Shown here in pieces: positions 36,272-50,340 of a stretch of DNA of 64,000 bases. Origin of the DNA: Sanderia malayensis. Taxonomy: Eukaryota > Cnidaria > Scyphozoa > Semaeostomeae > Pelagiidae. Below the pieces are notes generated by a model, which was given only the letters and a program-made list of their open reading frames with translations, did not search any database and was not told the origin of the DNA. The position numbers were made by a program, and so were the translations under genes. The stretch is taken from assembly GCA_013076295.1 (NCBI GenBank), contig RQOL01000658.1, positions 3,412,353-3,476,352 on the forward strand. The letters run 5' to 3'. Position 1 is the first letter of the stretch. The number at the start of each line of letters is the position of its first letter.

Positions 36272-39200
36272 TTACTTTGTAATTCTCTGATGTCTGGATG
36301 GCGAGCGGGTTGAATCAGGCAATTGAAATCCCTCCTTATCTCGACTTGAGCTTACCTTCCTGGCCATGCCTGCACTGGAATACATGCCTCTCATCTGTGA
36401 TGACGAATGCATTGAGTCGTAGTCGAGCACGTGGTCACCTCCACCTGTTGCTCCCTTGGGCACGCGAGATGCGAATCTTCTGTCGCGATCAGCTGAAACG
36501 CCAGAACATAGAACGAAATGAGTAAAAAAAGCAGACTGTGACTTATTTTATGGCGCGATGTCATGTAACGCACAGCATCATATAAAACTGGTGTTGTTAG
36601 AGTGAAGTATACAGTATCCAAAGGTGAAGTCGTTCTTGTAACAGAACAGTAAATCCACAAATTGCCCCCTTACAAATCGCTCCAAAAATCGCTCCATTAA
36701 TTTGAGGATATATGGTAGTTCGAGGCACCACTGTATGAACCAACCAACAGCTCACGTACCAAGCAATATATTCAAAACTGGCAAACAAAATCCTTATAGT
36801 CAGCGATAAAGTCATTTGCCATTGTAAATATAGTTTGGGTAACTGTTTCCAAGGAAATCTTGGGAGGCATAGTCAAGAATCAAACCTCACCAGTTGACTC
36901 TCTCGGTCTGCTAGAAGATGCCTGAGGCAGTCTTGATGCTGTTGCACGCTGATGATGCCTATCTGTATCTCTGTGCTCTCTTTCATGCTCACGTCTGCTC
37001 TCGCCATGGTAATCCGAGTTCGGCTCCTTGGAGTAAGTAAAAAACAATTCAATACATCATAACACTAGCTCTGTACCAGTAAAATACCCTGGCGCTAACG
37101 TGATGTCTTACTGTGAAATCTAACAACGTTGAAAGACTCTACAATACAGTAAACAGCGACATACAGTAAAAACCCGCATATAAGAACCAATAAGGTAATT
37201 TTGCTGCTCAAAACAATAGACGAAACAATAGCCTATTGTCTTGAAACAAAAGCCTGGATGGAAATTTACAGGTTCTTATATGCGGGTTTTTACTGTATAA
37301 GAACCTGTGAATTCTGCATCTAGCCTATTGTTCGAATACAATAGGCTATTGTTTCTTCTATTGTTTTGAGCAGGGATGTCAGCCTGGAAGGTACTTAATT
37401 CACTGGTTCTTATATGCGGTGTTTACTGTAACCATTTCCCAGATTACAAGTTTGTTAAAATGAGAATAAAATGCACTAGAATGTAGCACGAAAATATACT
37501 ATTACAAATCTGCATGAGGGAACAGATAAATGGTCTTAATTACAACAAAAGAGAAGGTCTATATGTTAAGACTTCACTTCAAAATGGATTAAGTAAGAAT
37601 TGAGGGTTAACTCTGAATAGGGTTAAACATAAAAATAAACCTAGGAAAACTATGAATGTAAAAACAATTGTATACCTTTCTGATATTCCAATCAAAAACA
37701 TAATCATAGACGTATCCTTGTCTGTGAAAAAGGCTTCTAAACAGCTGTCTCAAATACGAGTAATCAGGCTTATCATCAAATCTCAGTGAGCGGCAGAAGT
37801 TCAAATATGTTGCAAATTGGGCTGAAATAAAAGCAAAAAGATACTGTCAAGGATTTTAAATCAATCCTGCATTCAACGCTGTGGATCCATTTTATTATGT
37901 TGTAGCAAGTCTTCTTCAAGTGTACCTTCAAAAAAGTTGCGTTGTACAAGAAAATCCTGATAGCTCTAAGCCCTGGTAACTCAAACCTGTGATAAGTCAA
38001 ACCTCAGGCCACTCAAAAAAATTTGCAATTGCCTTAGGAGCTTTGCTAGCACTTTCTACCCCCCCCCCTCCCCCAATAGCCCGATGAATTACCAACTGAC
38101 ACCATTTCATTGACCCCCAGTTAGAGGTTTGAGTTACCAGGATTTTACTGTTGTATGAAAAAGGATCTTACATGGGAATCCCCTACAAAGCACTTCAATT
38201 GGTGTTGACATTTTCTTTTCACTGATTCGCTCGTACTTTTGTCTTTTTGTGGCTGCCTTCAAGCCCTGCCAAGGGAGCTGGCCCAAATTGAAATACATCA
38301 AAACGTAGCCAAGTGATTCTGTGTCATCTCTTCGACTTTGCTCTTCAAGAAAATAGAGATGCATTATTAAAGATAAAGATAAATTCTTATTACAAGTAGG
38401 ATTGCTCTTAAAATTCTATAAGAAAATGGTAGGGGACAAACGCCCTGGGAAACTTTTGAGTTTCAAAGTTTTGTGCATATCCTTCATCTCTCTCTTCCCC
38501 AAACAATGTAGTCTCTAAAAACATTCATATTCAAAATCAACAAAAACCTTTTTGCATGATGACCACATGGATCTGCTTGAGAGAACAATATTGCTTTACA
38601 AAAAAGGAAATTTGCACATTGATAGCCTTTTCTAAGAAAGTTTACAAGGGCCTCCAGAATAGTTGTCCCCTATTAAATCAAATCAGAGCTATGATTACAA
38701 TACTGTAAATACAGTAAATTTTCATTACCTATACCCAAGTGGGTATTAATGCTGGCATATCTTGCTGTTCCAGTTAGGTTTTTGTTTTCTCTGTAAGCAA
38801 TGTGCTCGTGGGTTTTGGCATCACGGTATTTTTTTGCTAAGCCAAAATCAATAATATAGACAAGATTGCCCTTCTTTCCTAGACCCATCAAGAAGTTATC
38901 CGGTTTCACGTCTCTGTGAATAAAATTCTTCGAGTGCACATATTCAAGTCTACTGATCTGAAAGAGAAAATTCAAAATTCTACACCATTGCTTTTCTTGT
39001 CATGCAATACAGTTCAAAACTAACATTCCTAACGCTATTCTAAATAAAACAAAATATTGGATGCTTCCATAGGGAGCCACTCCAACACAAATAGCATCAC
39101 TGTGATATATAATGTATTGCAATTAGCAGAAAGTTTAAAGCAATAATTATATTAAATAACTGAATAATATTAAATGATTAGATTTCTATGCAATAAAAAG

Positions 39201-40398
39201 CTTAATATTGAATAAAAATCCAGATGAAACTTCACTTTTGCAAATATGCCTCTAAGGGTTTATATTCAAGAATTGACATTAATAGAATTTTCGAATTCAA
39301 TGCATAGTTTGTAATATCATACTCTGATGCATATACAAATATTGATTACCATTTGATCTGCTAGTAACAGGACAGTCTTTATACTGAACTTTCGATTGCA
39401 GAAATTAAATAGATCTTCCAGACTAGGACCAAGAAGTTCCATAACCAAGACATTGTATTCACCCTCTGTACCACACCAGCGAATGCGAGGAATGCCAACT
39501 ATTAACATATTAAAAAATAATTAATGGCAATTTCTATGCATGAAAAATATGTCATTCTTATTGGCATTCAAGTAAAGGAAAACTATTTTTATTAAAAGAG
39601 CCTAGGGGTTGCTGTTGTGAGTTTAAAATGACTCATAGAAGAACACAATTAAATACAAGAAACAGTCATCCAAGAATCAATTGTGGAAAGAACTTTAAAT
39701 CCTTTAATCTTGAAGCATCAAATGATTAATTTAAATTCTCAATAATCGAGCCGGTGCGCGAATGACAGAATTGCATCCATTTTCTTTAACAATGAATAAG
39801 AATTGGGTGTTACCATGCCATCATTATAAAACGAAAAAGGCTCAATATCGAGCAAAGATATTTTAAGTTTGAATTTATGTCTGCCTGGAAGATAATACAC
39901 CGTTCAAGAATATCTCCCACTCCGGAAGGGCTGCGTTTTGGGAATATGACGAGAGAAAACTCGTTTCGAAATTACGAAATACTAACCTCCGCCTTGCATC
40001 ATTTTATAAAACTTTGCTTCGATGTGAAGTTGGGGATGTTTTGTTTTCACGCATTCTAGCTTTATCGCAACCTCTTCACTGTTCGTAATGTTTGTACCTA
40101 TAAAGAATAAAAACCGTGGTAAAATTTGCCATAGTGCTTGTGAATTGCTTACGCCAAATAGAGTGTTAAAATTCAAAATAATTTCAATCAACATCAAAAA
40201 TATGGGGACAGAAAAATCAGCTGTTCCTTCGCTTTCTTACAAAAATAACCTCCAAACTTATCTAGATCGGATAAAATTTCTCGCAACGACCAAACGATAA
40301 GAAATAAAATGTCAAGTCTTACCTAAATAAATATCTCCAAATGAACCACTTCCTATTTTCCTGCCAAGTCTATATTTTCCACCGACCCGAAGCTCCAT
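36272..40398 (-). CDS. CSNK1D/E: Casein kinase 1, delta/epsilon class
   Basis: Eight exons: 40323-40398, 39987-40097, 39350-39498, 38729-38957, 38172-38342, 37676-37821, 36891-37026, 36272-36492. They encode 412 residues against about 415 in human CSNK1D/E. This Ser/Thr kinase acts in circadian, Wnt and DNA-repair signalling. Visible motifs: glycine loop [11 protein letters not shown] (16-26), catalytic Lys K38 in [34 protein letters not shown], the SINTHLG segment that replaces APE in CK1, and [15 protein letters not shown]. Kinase-domain identity to delta/epsilon is very high. The tail is rich in R/S/H and contains DRDRRFASR, like the DRERK segment of human CK1 epsilon. A good donor (AAG|GTAAGC, 36354) lies inside the last exon, so a differently spliced C-terminus is possible. 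I chose read-through to the TAA at 36272. Confidence 0.93.
37147..37428. mobile_element. Nested pair of TA-flanked MITEs (family A)
   Basis: The inner element, 37164-37295, has 25-bp perfect termini (CAGTAAAAACCCGCATATAA... and complement) and TA on both sides (37162-37163, 37296-37297). The outer element begins at 37147 (CAGTAAACAGCGACATA) and ends at 37428 (TATGCGGTGTTTACTG). The inner copy is inserted at a TA inside the outer copy's left terminus. Both contain the AATAGGCTATTG palindrome. They sit in the CK1 intron 37027-37675. Confidence 0.8.
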
Positions 40399-41819
<1,421 letters not shown>

Positions 41820-41841
41820 ATTCTTGGCTTGGACTGTCACC

Positions 41842-41857
41842 GGCTTTTTTCAAAGCC
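41842..41857 (+). terminator. Replication-dependent histone 3' stem-loop
   Basis: GGCTTT-TTTC-AAAGCC, a 6-bp stem with a 4-nt pyrimidine loop followed by AAC, starts 22 bp after the H2A.X stop. It matches the histone mRNA stem-loop (GGYYYU UHHH ARRRCC) bound by SLBP, which directs U7-dependent 3' processing without a poly(A) tail. Confidence 0.88.
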
Positions 41858-42188
41858 AACAACTATTCCAACAATCTGTCCCGTGAAGGCTTGCCTTGGC
41901 TATGAGAAGATTTTGTGTTATGGCGCCATTTTGTGGCCTAACTTTGCAATTGTGGCGCCATCGTGTTTTTCATTACTTTTACCATAGCTTTTACAGTGTA
42001 TAGATAAACGAGTCTTGTAGCGTTCTGCATTTATTTTATGGTGATAAAGTTTGCAACTTCTACTAAATTTTTTTCCACGCTAAATTAATATTATCTTGCA
42101 TAACTATGTACAATACAGTATAACTAAAGAAGTGCTTTGTTAGAGTAAAGTAAAGCGAAATATTTTATCAGAAATTGTCTTGAGAAGT

Positions 42189-45100
42189 TCATGAAATTGG
42201 AATTCTGTTTTCCTTCGCCCATTTCTTCATTGTGCGCGTTATATATTCAACTTGTGGATTCGCAGAGCTTCGCAATAATTGTATAACGTCTCGCAAAGTC
42301 TCCCTGTAAAAAAACGAACTCTATAATTAACTTTTCATTTCGTACAAGATAAAAAATGATTGCAATATATATATAAGGGCAAGTATGTACATATATTAAG
42401 AAAGATCAAAACAATTACGAAATTCAAGTGATATAAAAAGAATTGACAGCTTTAAAATGGCCAAAAAGAAAAGGGTTAATTAGACAATTTATTCCAGGGA
42501 AGTATATTACTGCCAATGAAGAAGGCTGTTATAGAGGTTACAAAGTGTGTACAGATATATAATATTGAAAGCACATACCTAGGTTCATGACTGGCTATAA
42601 TCATTTGAAATATGCCAACACATGCACTTCGTTTGCCTTCCCAATATTCAGGATTTGGGTTCAATCTTTCCAGCACATCAAATGCTTTTGCTGCATAGTA
42701 GAACTGGCCCATCTAGGACAATACAGAGATCAATGAAATGAAGAAAAACTTGAAATTTATCATCTGTAAGCACATGTGGGTAGAGATGAAGTTCATTGCA
42801 AGATTGTTACAAAACAAACCTTGTAACAATCATTAGCTATGAGTTGAAGGAGGCTGAATGACTCTGCTGAAGTTTCCATTTTCAAATACAATTCCCAGGC
42901 CAAACGTGCTTTTCTATTCATTATATCTGAAGGAAATCATGAAAATTAAAATATTGTTAAATTCTGAGCATCAAATCAGAACATATCCATATTTCTCCCA
43001 AAACGAATACTTCCTAATTCATGGCAGTGACAGAAGAATTTACAATAAACTTTTCATGGCAGTCAAATATATAACTAACAATATTGCAGCTCATATTCTC
43101 AAAAACTTCAGTACAATGTAAGAATAAAGCACCACCAGAACAAAGATGTTTTGTTTATCTGAGCCATCTCACAAAGCAAGACAAGGGTTGTTTAAATATA
43201 AATTAGGAATAACAATTTCATGCTTGAAATTGAAAATTTTTAAGAATTTGAGTTTTGGCAAAAAAATAAGTATTTTTATAGAAAAGTGTGCATGACAGGC
43301 TGGAGTTGGATAGGATTGACTTACAACATCTTGAAAGCCATGTAATGTATGTATAGTCAGCTTTTATTTTCTCTGATTGGATTAACTGAAACACCTGCAA
43401 TGAAATGAAAGAAACAATTAGAAATGATGATGATGATTATCATTATCATTATTATCACATCAAAAATGCAAAAATGTTGAGTAGCAGGAGAAATGTAAAA
43501 ATAATAACAAGGAACCTCTTCAGCTTCCTTGTAATTTCCGACGGCAGCCTTAGCTTGTGCATAGTTGAAATTAAAACTGTCATCGTTGTAGAAATAACTC
43601 TAAAACCAAGGAAAGCATTGGTAGTGGTCAGAGTTAATAACAGTAAAATCTAAGAATGAAATTGATAAATAAATTTATTAATCCTTCATAATAAACCTCA
43701 GAAGATGTAAAATATCATGTAAAATAGATTCATGTAAAATAATGGCAAAATATATGAGCTGTTGTGGTACAATAAATCACAACTTCATCATCCTTCACAA
43801 TTTCAAAGGGGGAGGGCTGGGTTTAAAATCTTGCTTCAAAGGGGGAGTGGCTTAGTAGAAAGGGGGCTTGATAGAGAGGGGCTTAGTTTTTCACAGAATG
43901 TACACACAAGGATACTAGCACATACCTTGATTGAGTTGAGGTAAATGAGAACATCTTCAAACTGTTTCAGCAAGAAGAAACATGAAGCCATGCACTGCCT
44001 CCCATGAATTGTATCTAGATAAAACAAAGCGTGAAAATATGCTTCGATTAAACGCCTGGGGCGTTTATTAATTCTTTTTACATTTTAGGGGGCTTCTATT
44101 CGAGGCATTTAATTGAAGCATTGCGGTAATGTAATTGAGGATCGGTTTAAAGACATCCCATTTTGTGGATATGCAACAATTTCAAATGTAGAAATCATAC
44201 TGAAATTAATCTCATACCGCATTCGCTTGCCGAACCTCCGACCAACTGAAAATATTGTTGCGCGATTTTCAAATGTTCCCGCTGAAAAAACGGTAAACAT
44301 AATAACGCATAAATCAACATATACTGTACATACTAATACATGCATAATGCATGAATCATAATATTTAATGCATATATTATCATATTAATGCATTACAACA
44401 CATCATGCAAATAGAGGATTCCATTAAAGAAAATACAATGCCATTTGCATTGACGATGCAATGAGAGTAAAGATGGTATTAAAATGCATCAAGTGACCAA
44501 TAGAAAGTGACATACGGAGCTCTGTTCTTGACCCAGCGTTGCGTTGACAACACCTTTGAGGATGTACTCGCTGGCTGAGGTCGGTTCCAGGTCCTTGATC
44601 AAATTGTACGCCTCAACTACATCATCTGTTGCAAAAGAAAAAGATTAATAAATCATTCGAGATAACAGGGTTGCGCATGCGCAAGTATGAACACACCCCC
44701 ACGTAACTTGAACAAATCAACCATGGTTGGAATATTTCGCACAAATGTGTAACGAGAGAAAACGACCATGGCCCCGGCTAATAGCTTTCAATAATGAAGT
44801 GTAAACACCTCTTTTGTACAACAAAAAACGTCTTTCAGAACTTACCTTGTCTCAGATAATAAACGACCTATGAAAAGAGAATAACCATAAGAAACTACAC
44901 AGATGGGTATAATACAAAGCATAGTATTCAATAGATTCAGATTCAGTGTATTGCTTTCAACGAGCATCTGTTCCCCTTAATCTGCCGTAGTTCTGGCATG
45001 GCAATTGGCAAGTTATGAAAGTTGTTGATGAAAAGTCGAAGCACTATACAACAACAACAACAACAACACATGACTTACCAAATTGAGTTTAGCTTCGGGC

Positions 45101-47097
45101 AGGGCATCCAACAAGGGAGGCAGTACTTGCAGAGCACCATCGCCGCCTCTGAACACAACCTGACGTAATAATAACATGCATTAGAACAATACAACTGCGG
45201 CGACAGAAAGCGTGAAGGGTTATCAAATCCTGTTGTATTGCACATGCACTCACAAAGTTATGCTTGATGAGATCTTTAGCGAAATTGAAGGAAGGACTAG
45301 CTATCTCTTTCAACGCTTTCAACTCGGCCTGTGAAATAAGAGCAACATAAACCATTAATTCCCGTATCACGCTTGCTCAAATTCTTCAATCAATCGTTGC
45401 GCATCTGGAAATTGTTTGGAAACGAGACTGAGAATGAGAAAGAGGCTGTAGATCGAAATAAAATGAATAGAGGTGTGCTCTACCTCAGCTGCTTTGCCGT
45501 TGTACAATTTAAAATGGTTGCATGCCTTCAGATTGACCGCAACAGCGCTGGAATAAAATACAATGAGTTTAATGTTAGTATAGTACCTCCTGGAACAATA
45601 CCATTCTGCAAAGGATATCAAAGGGAAGCAGGGGGTAAGATAAACGTAAATAAACGTAAAAACTATCAAAATTGAAAAAGGGGCAATGCGTCTCAAAAAC
45701 ATTCATACCTATCAGGGAAATGCTGTAGATACACTGAAAGAACTTCCTGAAAATAAAACAAAACAAGTTACAGAAAAAATCAGACACAGAAAACATCCGG
45801 GTATAAGAGCATTTGAGCTTTGCATACAGTCTATTGTTCAAATACAATAGCTATTGTCTCTTCTTTTGTTTTGAGCAGGGATTTCAGCCGAGAAAATTAT
45901 TAATAATTCACTCTAAGTTAAGAGAACTCGCGATGCAACGAAGAGATTCATACCAACATCGCAGTGAATAGACATTGCAATAGGGTGTCAATATATGTTA
46001 AAATCAAAACAGAAAGATAAAGTTTACCTGGGAGACGTCAAAATAGTCTAATTTGTAGTAGCAAAGCGCAACATAGACGTTCAGCGCCAAATAGTCACTG
46101 AAATAACAATACAGTTGCTAGATATACATACATGGCTGTGTTAGTGTTGGCTCTGAGCTTTATAATGGCGGGAATTTACTAGTGAAATAACTGGCGATTT
46201 CGAGACGACGACATTGAAAATGACGGACGATTTACTCACCGGTTATCAAGCAGGATTCTCTTGTAAATATCAATGGCTTCCTGAAAATGACTTCGAAGGT
46301 AGTGAATCGATGCTAGACTTAGCTGAAAGAAGTGAAAAATCATCAGCTGCGGAACAGCAAAGTTGTTTTTATTGAAAACAAGATTCTAGAATCAAGGACC
46401 GCGTTGCAGAATTCGGTTTTTTAAGATACATATTTGCGTATTGGATATAAGAACAATCTTAAAATAAAGCTTCAGTTTAAAACAAACGCCAGCTCCACGA
46501 AACATTTCTCAGTAGTAAACATTACTAACTCTAAGCAAAAAATGCTTTAAAAAGTATCATTGCATCCCAGGTGAAGCTCAGTATATTACGACTACGTTTT
46601 ATGTGATTGCTGGCTTTACTTCGCAAGACTCACATGCCCCTCTCAATAAACAATCCTTGCGTGCAAGAAAGATTTATCACCTGATCTTCGATGACGTCTT
46701 GGAGTTGTGAATGATAAGACATTAGTCTTTTTTCGTCATTACTCTGTGAAGGACAATACACAATGATGAAATGAGCATATTGATCACATGTACATGCTGT
46801 ATAATATTGTATAATATTGTATTTTTAGCGTCTGCAGCTTCTTTCAAAATCGGATAATTGACTTTGATGAGTATACTATGTGATAAACTAATTAGTTTCT
46901 AAGGTTTATTTATTGTGAGGAATAGAAAGAATGAAGTGGAAAACTTAATTAAGACAGTTTAAGAATGCAGCAACATATTCTATTATTCAAAGCAGCATTT
47001 TAGACCGTAAATAATTTGTCTTACCTTATGTGATAGATGAAACATTAGTCTATTCTGTAGCTTGCTTTTTGTGCCTGTTAAAACAATTTAATTCATT

Positions 47098-47133
<36 letters not shown>

Positions 47134-48761
47134 CAAACTTTTATACAGGAATAACCTATCAGTGCTGTTAACTCATACTGTTATCATTAGGGAGTATGGC
47201 AATGTCCAGAAATGCAGTACTTATTCAAACAATGGAAGCTTTGACAACACTTTCAAGCAAAAGAAGAAGTTAAAATCCTGACTTAACAGCACTTGTGAAT
47301 AATAAGCTACCCTGTAGCAATACATAGCTCATCTTAACACAACATAGCATGTGTTTGCCTTGCATTAGAGGACCCAGGGGATGATTGTTGGTCAGGATAA
47401 CCTCGTTTCTCCCAATAACTCTCTGTATATCAATACTTCCTTTGGAACGAACAGTGACATTGGTCCAAAGACATCAGAACAACAGGGACTATCATTGTTA
47501 TATCCAATTCAATGGAGTTCGATTAAATGAATTCTCCATTATCATGAATTTGGCTTGCTTAATTAAATCATAAATTCATAAATTAAATTCACACCTTTCA
47601 ATGCATACTCTTCTGCTTCCTTGTACATGCCGAGCATGAACTGACAGCAAGCAATGTTGCACATGATGTCGGGAGAGCTGTTCGTCTTTGCTATCTTTAA
47701 ATATTCCTAAAACAAACACAAATGAAATGAGATAATAATGAAACCAATTCAACCAAACAATGGTAACAAATAATGGCACAATCCTTTGCACTAGTTGAAA
47801 ATTCAAGTTTCCACAAATTAATGAAAAACAGGGGCGCAGTGGGATGTGAATTTTAGGGTGGGCCAGACACGTAAAGGTTCCAAAAAGTGGGTCAAATGCT
47901 GAAAAATTTCAGAAAAAGTAAAAAAATTCCAAAAATTTCCAAAAAATCCAGTGATTTTGCCTTCACAGGGTGGGCCACTATCTCCCTGCCCCTGGCCATG
48001 ACGCCCCTGGTGGTAAATAAGAGACATATTTCTCACCTCCATTGACTTTGTATAGTCTCCCAAATGGAATGAGCAGTATGCAATCCATTCATCTGTGGAT
48101 TCCGTAGTTTTCCCAGTATGACGGTTGAACTGAAAAGAACACACTTGTTTAATATCACTTATTAGAAATTATTTAACTTTGACATTAGTCATTAGGTCAA
48201 AAGCAGCTATTTAGAGTTCTAGCAAATATGTAGCGTCCTCAAAGTTATATGTAAGAGTACATATTGTGCACACTGCGTATATACAGTTGACACCCACATT
48301 ATCAAAAGCCTTTTCTCAAATGATTTTTAATTTCCCTCACATTGCTATGGCATAGATGGGACATCTGTTATTTTAAGCATTTGAATAAATTTAAATTTCC
48401 CTTCGGGGCTCATACTCGAATCGCAGATGTCAAATTTAATATAAACACACAGAAGCATTTTCATTAGCAGAACAAAGTTGATGGTACCTCCAGCAAGGTG
48501 ATAGCACCAGTGAAGTCCCTGTTATCAAGAAAATCAGCTACTTTTGGCAACTTCTTCTTCTTCTTTGGCTCCCTAGTCGTTCCAGCTGACCCTGGACCCA
48601 CGGCTGGTTTCGTTCTTGACAGCAACTAGATAAAATGATATATTTATGATATACTCTCTGATATATTTAATGTCTTTCGTTCCATTCCATTCCAATCCAT
48701 CCCAAGCAACTTCATAGTTCATGTTCATTCATATAAATAAAAAATATTACATTCCTACCAT
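42189..48761 (-). CDS. IFT56: Intraflagellar transport protein 56 (TTC26)
   Basis: Twenty-one exons encode 554 residues, the length I recall for the human protein: 48759-48761, 48488-48625, 48037-48129, 47595-47706, 47025-47074, 46681-46743, 46240-46322, 46028-46097, 45709-45746, 45484-45547, 45254-45328, 45079-45159, 44846-44867, 44516-44625, 44218-44281, 43926-44014, 43516-43599, 43325-43394, 42820-42926, 42579-42712, 42189-42303. IFT56 is a TPR-repeat subunit of the IFT-B complex that carries motility cargo into cilia. Signature stretches: [77 protein letters not shown] and the tail [13 protein letters not shown]. The initiator ATG is inferred to be the last codon of the first exon (ATG|GTAGGA). 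That would give [10 protein letters not shown], matching the family start. This point is the least certain. Confidence 0.92.
44036..44110. repeat. Family B repeat copy
   Basis: AAACGCCTGGGGCGTTTATTAA followed by TTTTAGGGGGCTTCTATTCG lies in the IFT56 intron between exons 44218-44281 and 43926-44014. Compare 32002-32120. Confidence 0.5.
45790..45930. repeat. Decayed family A MITE
   Basis: The core GTCTATTGTTCAAATACAAT and TTTTGAGCAGGGATTTCAGCC matches the intact copy at 37297-37428. Its terminal repeats are no longer recognisable. It sits in an IFT56 intron. Confidence 0.5.
47100..47131. repeat. (AAT)n microsatellite
   Basis: About ten AAT units lie in the IFT56 intron just upstream of exon 47025-47074, about 25 bp from its acceptor. 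On the IFT56 strand it reads ATT repeats, contributing to the pyrimidine/AT tract. Confidence 0.85.
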
Positions 48762-48969
48762 ATTCAATTATACAAATTCTCTTCACTGTACTTTGAATAT
48801 CAGCAACGAGTAGCTTTTTAAGATGGACGAATCTCAATAAAACAATATGTAAAGCGAACTGTTATGTATGTTTATATTCTTCTTGCAAACAACTTTAGGA
48901 CGGTAACTAACGAACGGTTGGCAAAAGATAATAGTCGTCAAAAGGACATTTCCGATAATACGTCAGGCA

Positions 48970-50340
48970 TTTTCCTGCGCAGTGGCGTACATATGGTACT
49001 GCGCACACACGCCCACCTTTAGGGCCTTTCAACCCTAGCCCTAAACCGAACCCTAACCCAAACCATAACCCTAACCCTAACCTTAACTGATATACTAGAC
49101 ACTGTCAGTAGTATTACGTCATGAATACTCCTGCGCAGTTGCCACTATATGGTACTGCGCATACACGCCCACCTTTACGGCCCTCTACCCTAACCCTAAC
49201 CCTAACCCTAACCCTAACCCTAACCCTAACCCTAACCCTAACCCTAACCCTAACCCTAGCCATGACTGATATACTAGACACTGCCGGTAGTATTACGTCA
49301 TGCAGACTCCTGCGCAGTGGTCTATATATAGTACTGCGCATATACGCCCACCTTTAGGGCAATCTAACCCTAACCCTAACCCTAACCCTAACCCTAACCC
49401 TAACCCTAACCCTAATCCTAACCCTAACCCTAATCCTAACCCTAACCCTAACCATAACTGATACACCAGACAATGTCAGTAGGCTTAGTCATGCATGCTC
49501 CTGCGCAGTGGCCTGTATATGGTACTGCGCACCAAACCCTAACCCAAACCATAACCCTAACCCTAACCTTAACTGATATACTAGACACTGTCAGTAGTGT
49601 TACGTCATGAATACTCCTGCGCAGTGGCCTGTATATGGTACTGCGCATACACGCCCACCTTTAGGGCCCTCTAACCCTATCCTTAAGACTAACCCTAACC
49701 CTAACTGATACACAAGACACTGTCAGTAGGCTACGTCATGCATGCTTCTGCGCAGTGGCCTATATATGGTACTGCGCATGCACGCCCACCTTTAGGGCCC
49801 CCAACCATAACCTTAACCCTAACCCTAACCCTAACCATAACTAATATACTATACTGCCAATAGTATTACACCATGTATACTCCTGCGCAGTGACCTATAT
49901 ATGATACTGCGCATACACCCCCACCTTTAGGGCAATCTAACCCTAACCCTAACCATAACCCTAACCCTAACCCTAACCATAACTGATACACCAGACACTG
50001 TCAGTAGGCTACGTCATGCATGCTCCTGCGCAGTGGCCTGTATATGGTACTGCGCATACACGCCCACCTTTAGGGCCCTCTAACCCTATCCTTAAGACTA
50101 ACCCTAACCCTAACTGATACACAAGACACTGTCAGTAGGCTATGTCATGCATGCTTCTGCGCAATGGCCTATATATGGTACTGCGCATGCACGCCCACCT
50201 TTAGGGCCCCCAACCATAACCTTAACCCTAACCCTAACCCAACTGATATACTAGACACTGTCAGTAGTATTACGTCATGCCACTTCCTACCTAGCTTAGG
50301 GCAGTGTGTATACATGCCAGCCTTTAGGGCATTCAAATTA
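48970..50340. repeat. Satellite with embedded telomere-type CCCTAA arrays
   Basis: About nine units, 115 to 190 bp long. Each carries, in order: CTCCTGCGCAGTGGCC, TATATGGTACTGCGCA, CACGCCCACCTTTAGGGC, a run of CCCTAA hexamers, ACTGATATACTAGACACTG and TCAGTAG...ACGTCATG. Most length variation comes from the hexamer run, from 2-3 copies up to about 12 (near 49188-49258 and 49365-49452). TTTAGGGC directly precedes CCCTAA runs, so the telomere motif appears in both orientations. It occupies most of the gap between divergent IFT56 and RBFOX. ORFs inside (RVRVRV, TLTLTL) are products of the repeat. Confidence 0.92.

Noticed and set aside
38730..38735. Earlier CK1 donor GG|GTATAG at 38735
   Set aside because: It would delete the conserved GI of [15 protein letters not shown]; the GTAATG donor at 38728 restores it.
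45370..45413. Possible extra IFT56 exon encoding [12 protein letters not shown] after TTTCCAG
   Set aside because: The flanking exons join in phase 0 without it and the human protein as I recall it has no insertion there; the segment also lacks a suitable donor.
49114..49357. ORFs of RVRVRV and TLTLTL repeats
   Set aside because: Products of the CCCTAA hexamer arrays.
48970..50340. CRISPR-like array from evenly spaced repeats
   Set aside because: The genome is eukaryotic, spacers are themselves repeated, and the unit contains telomere hexamers: it is satellite DNA.
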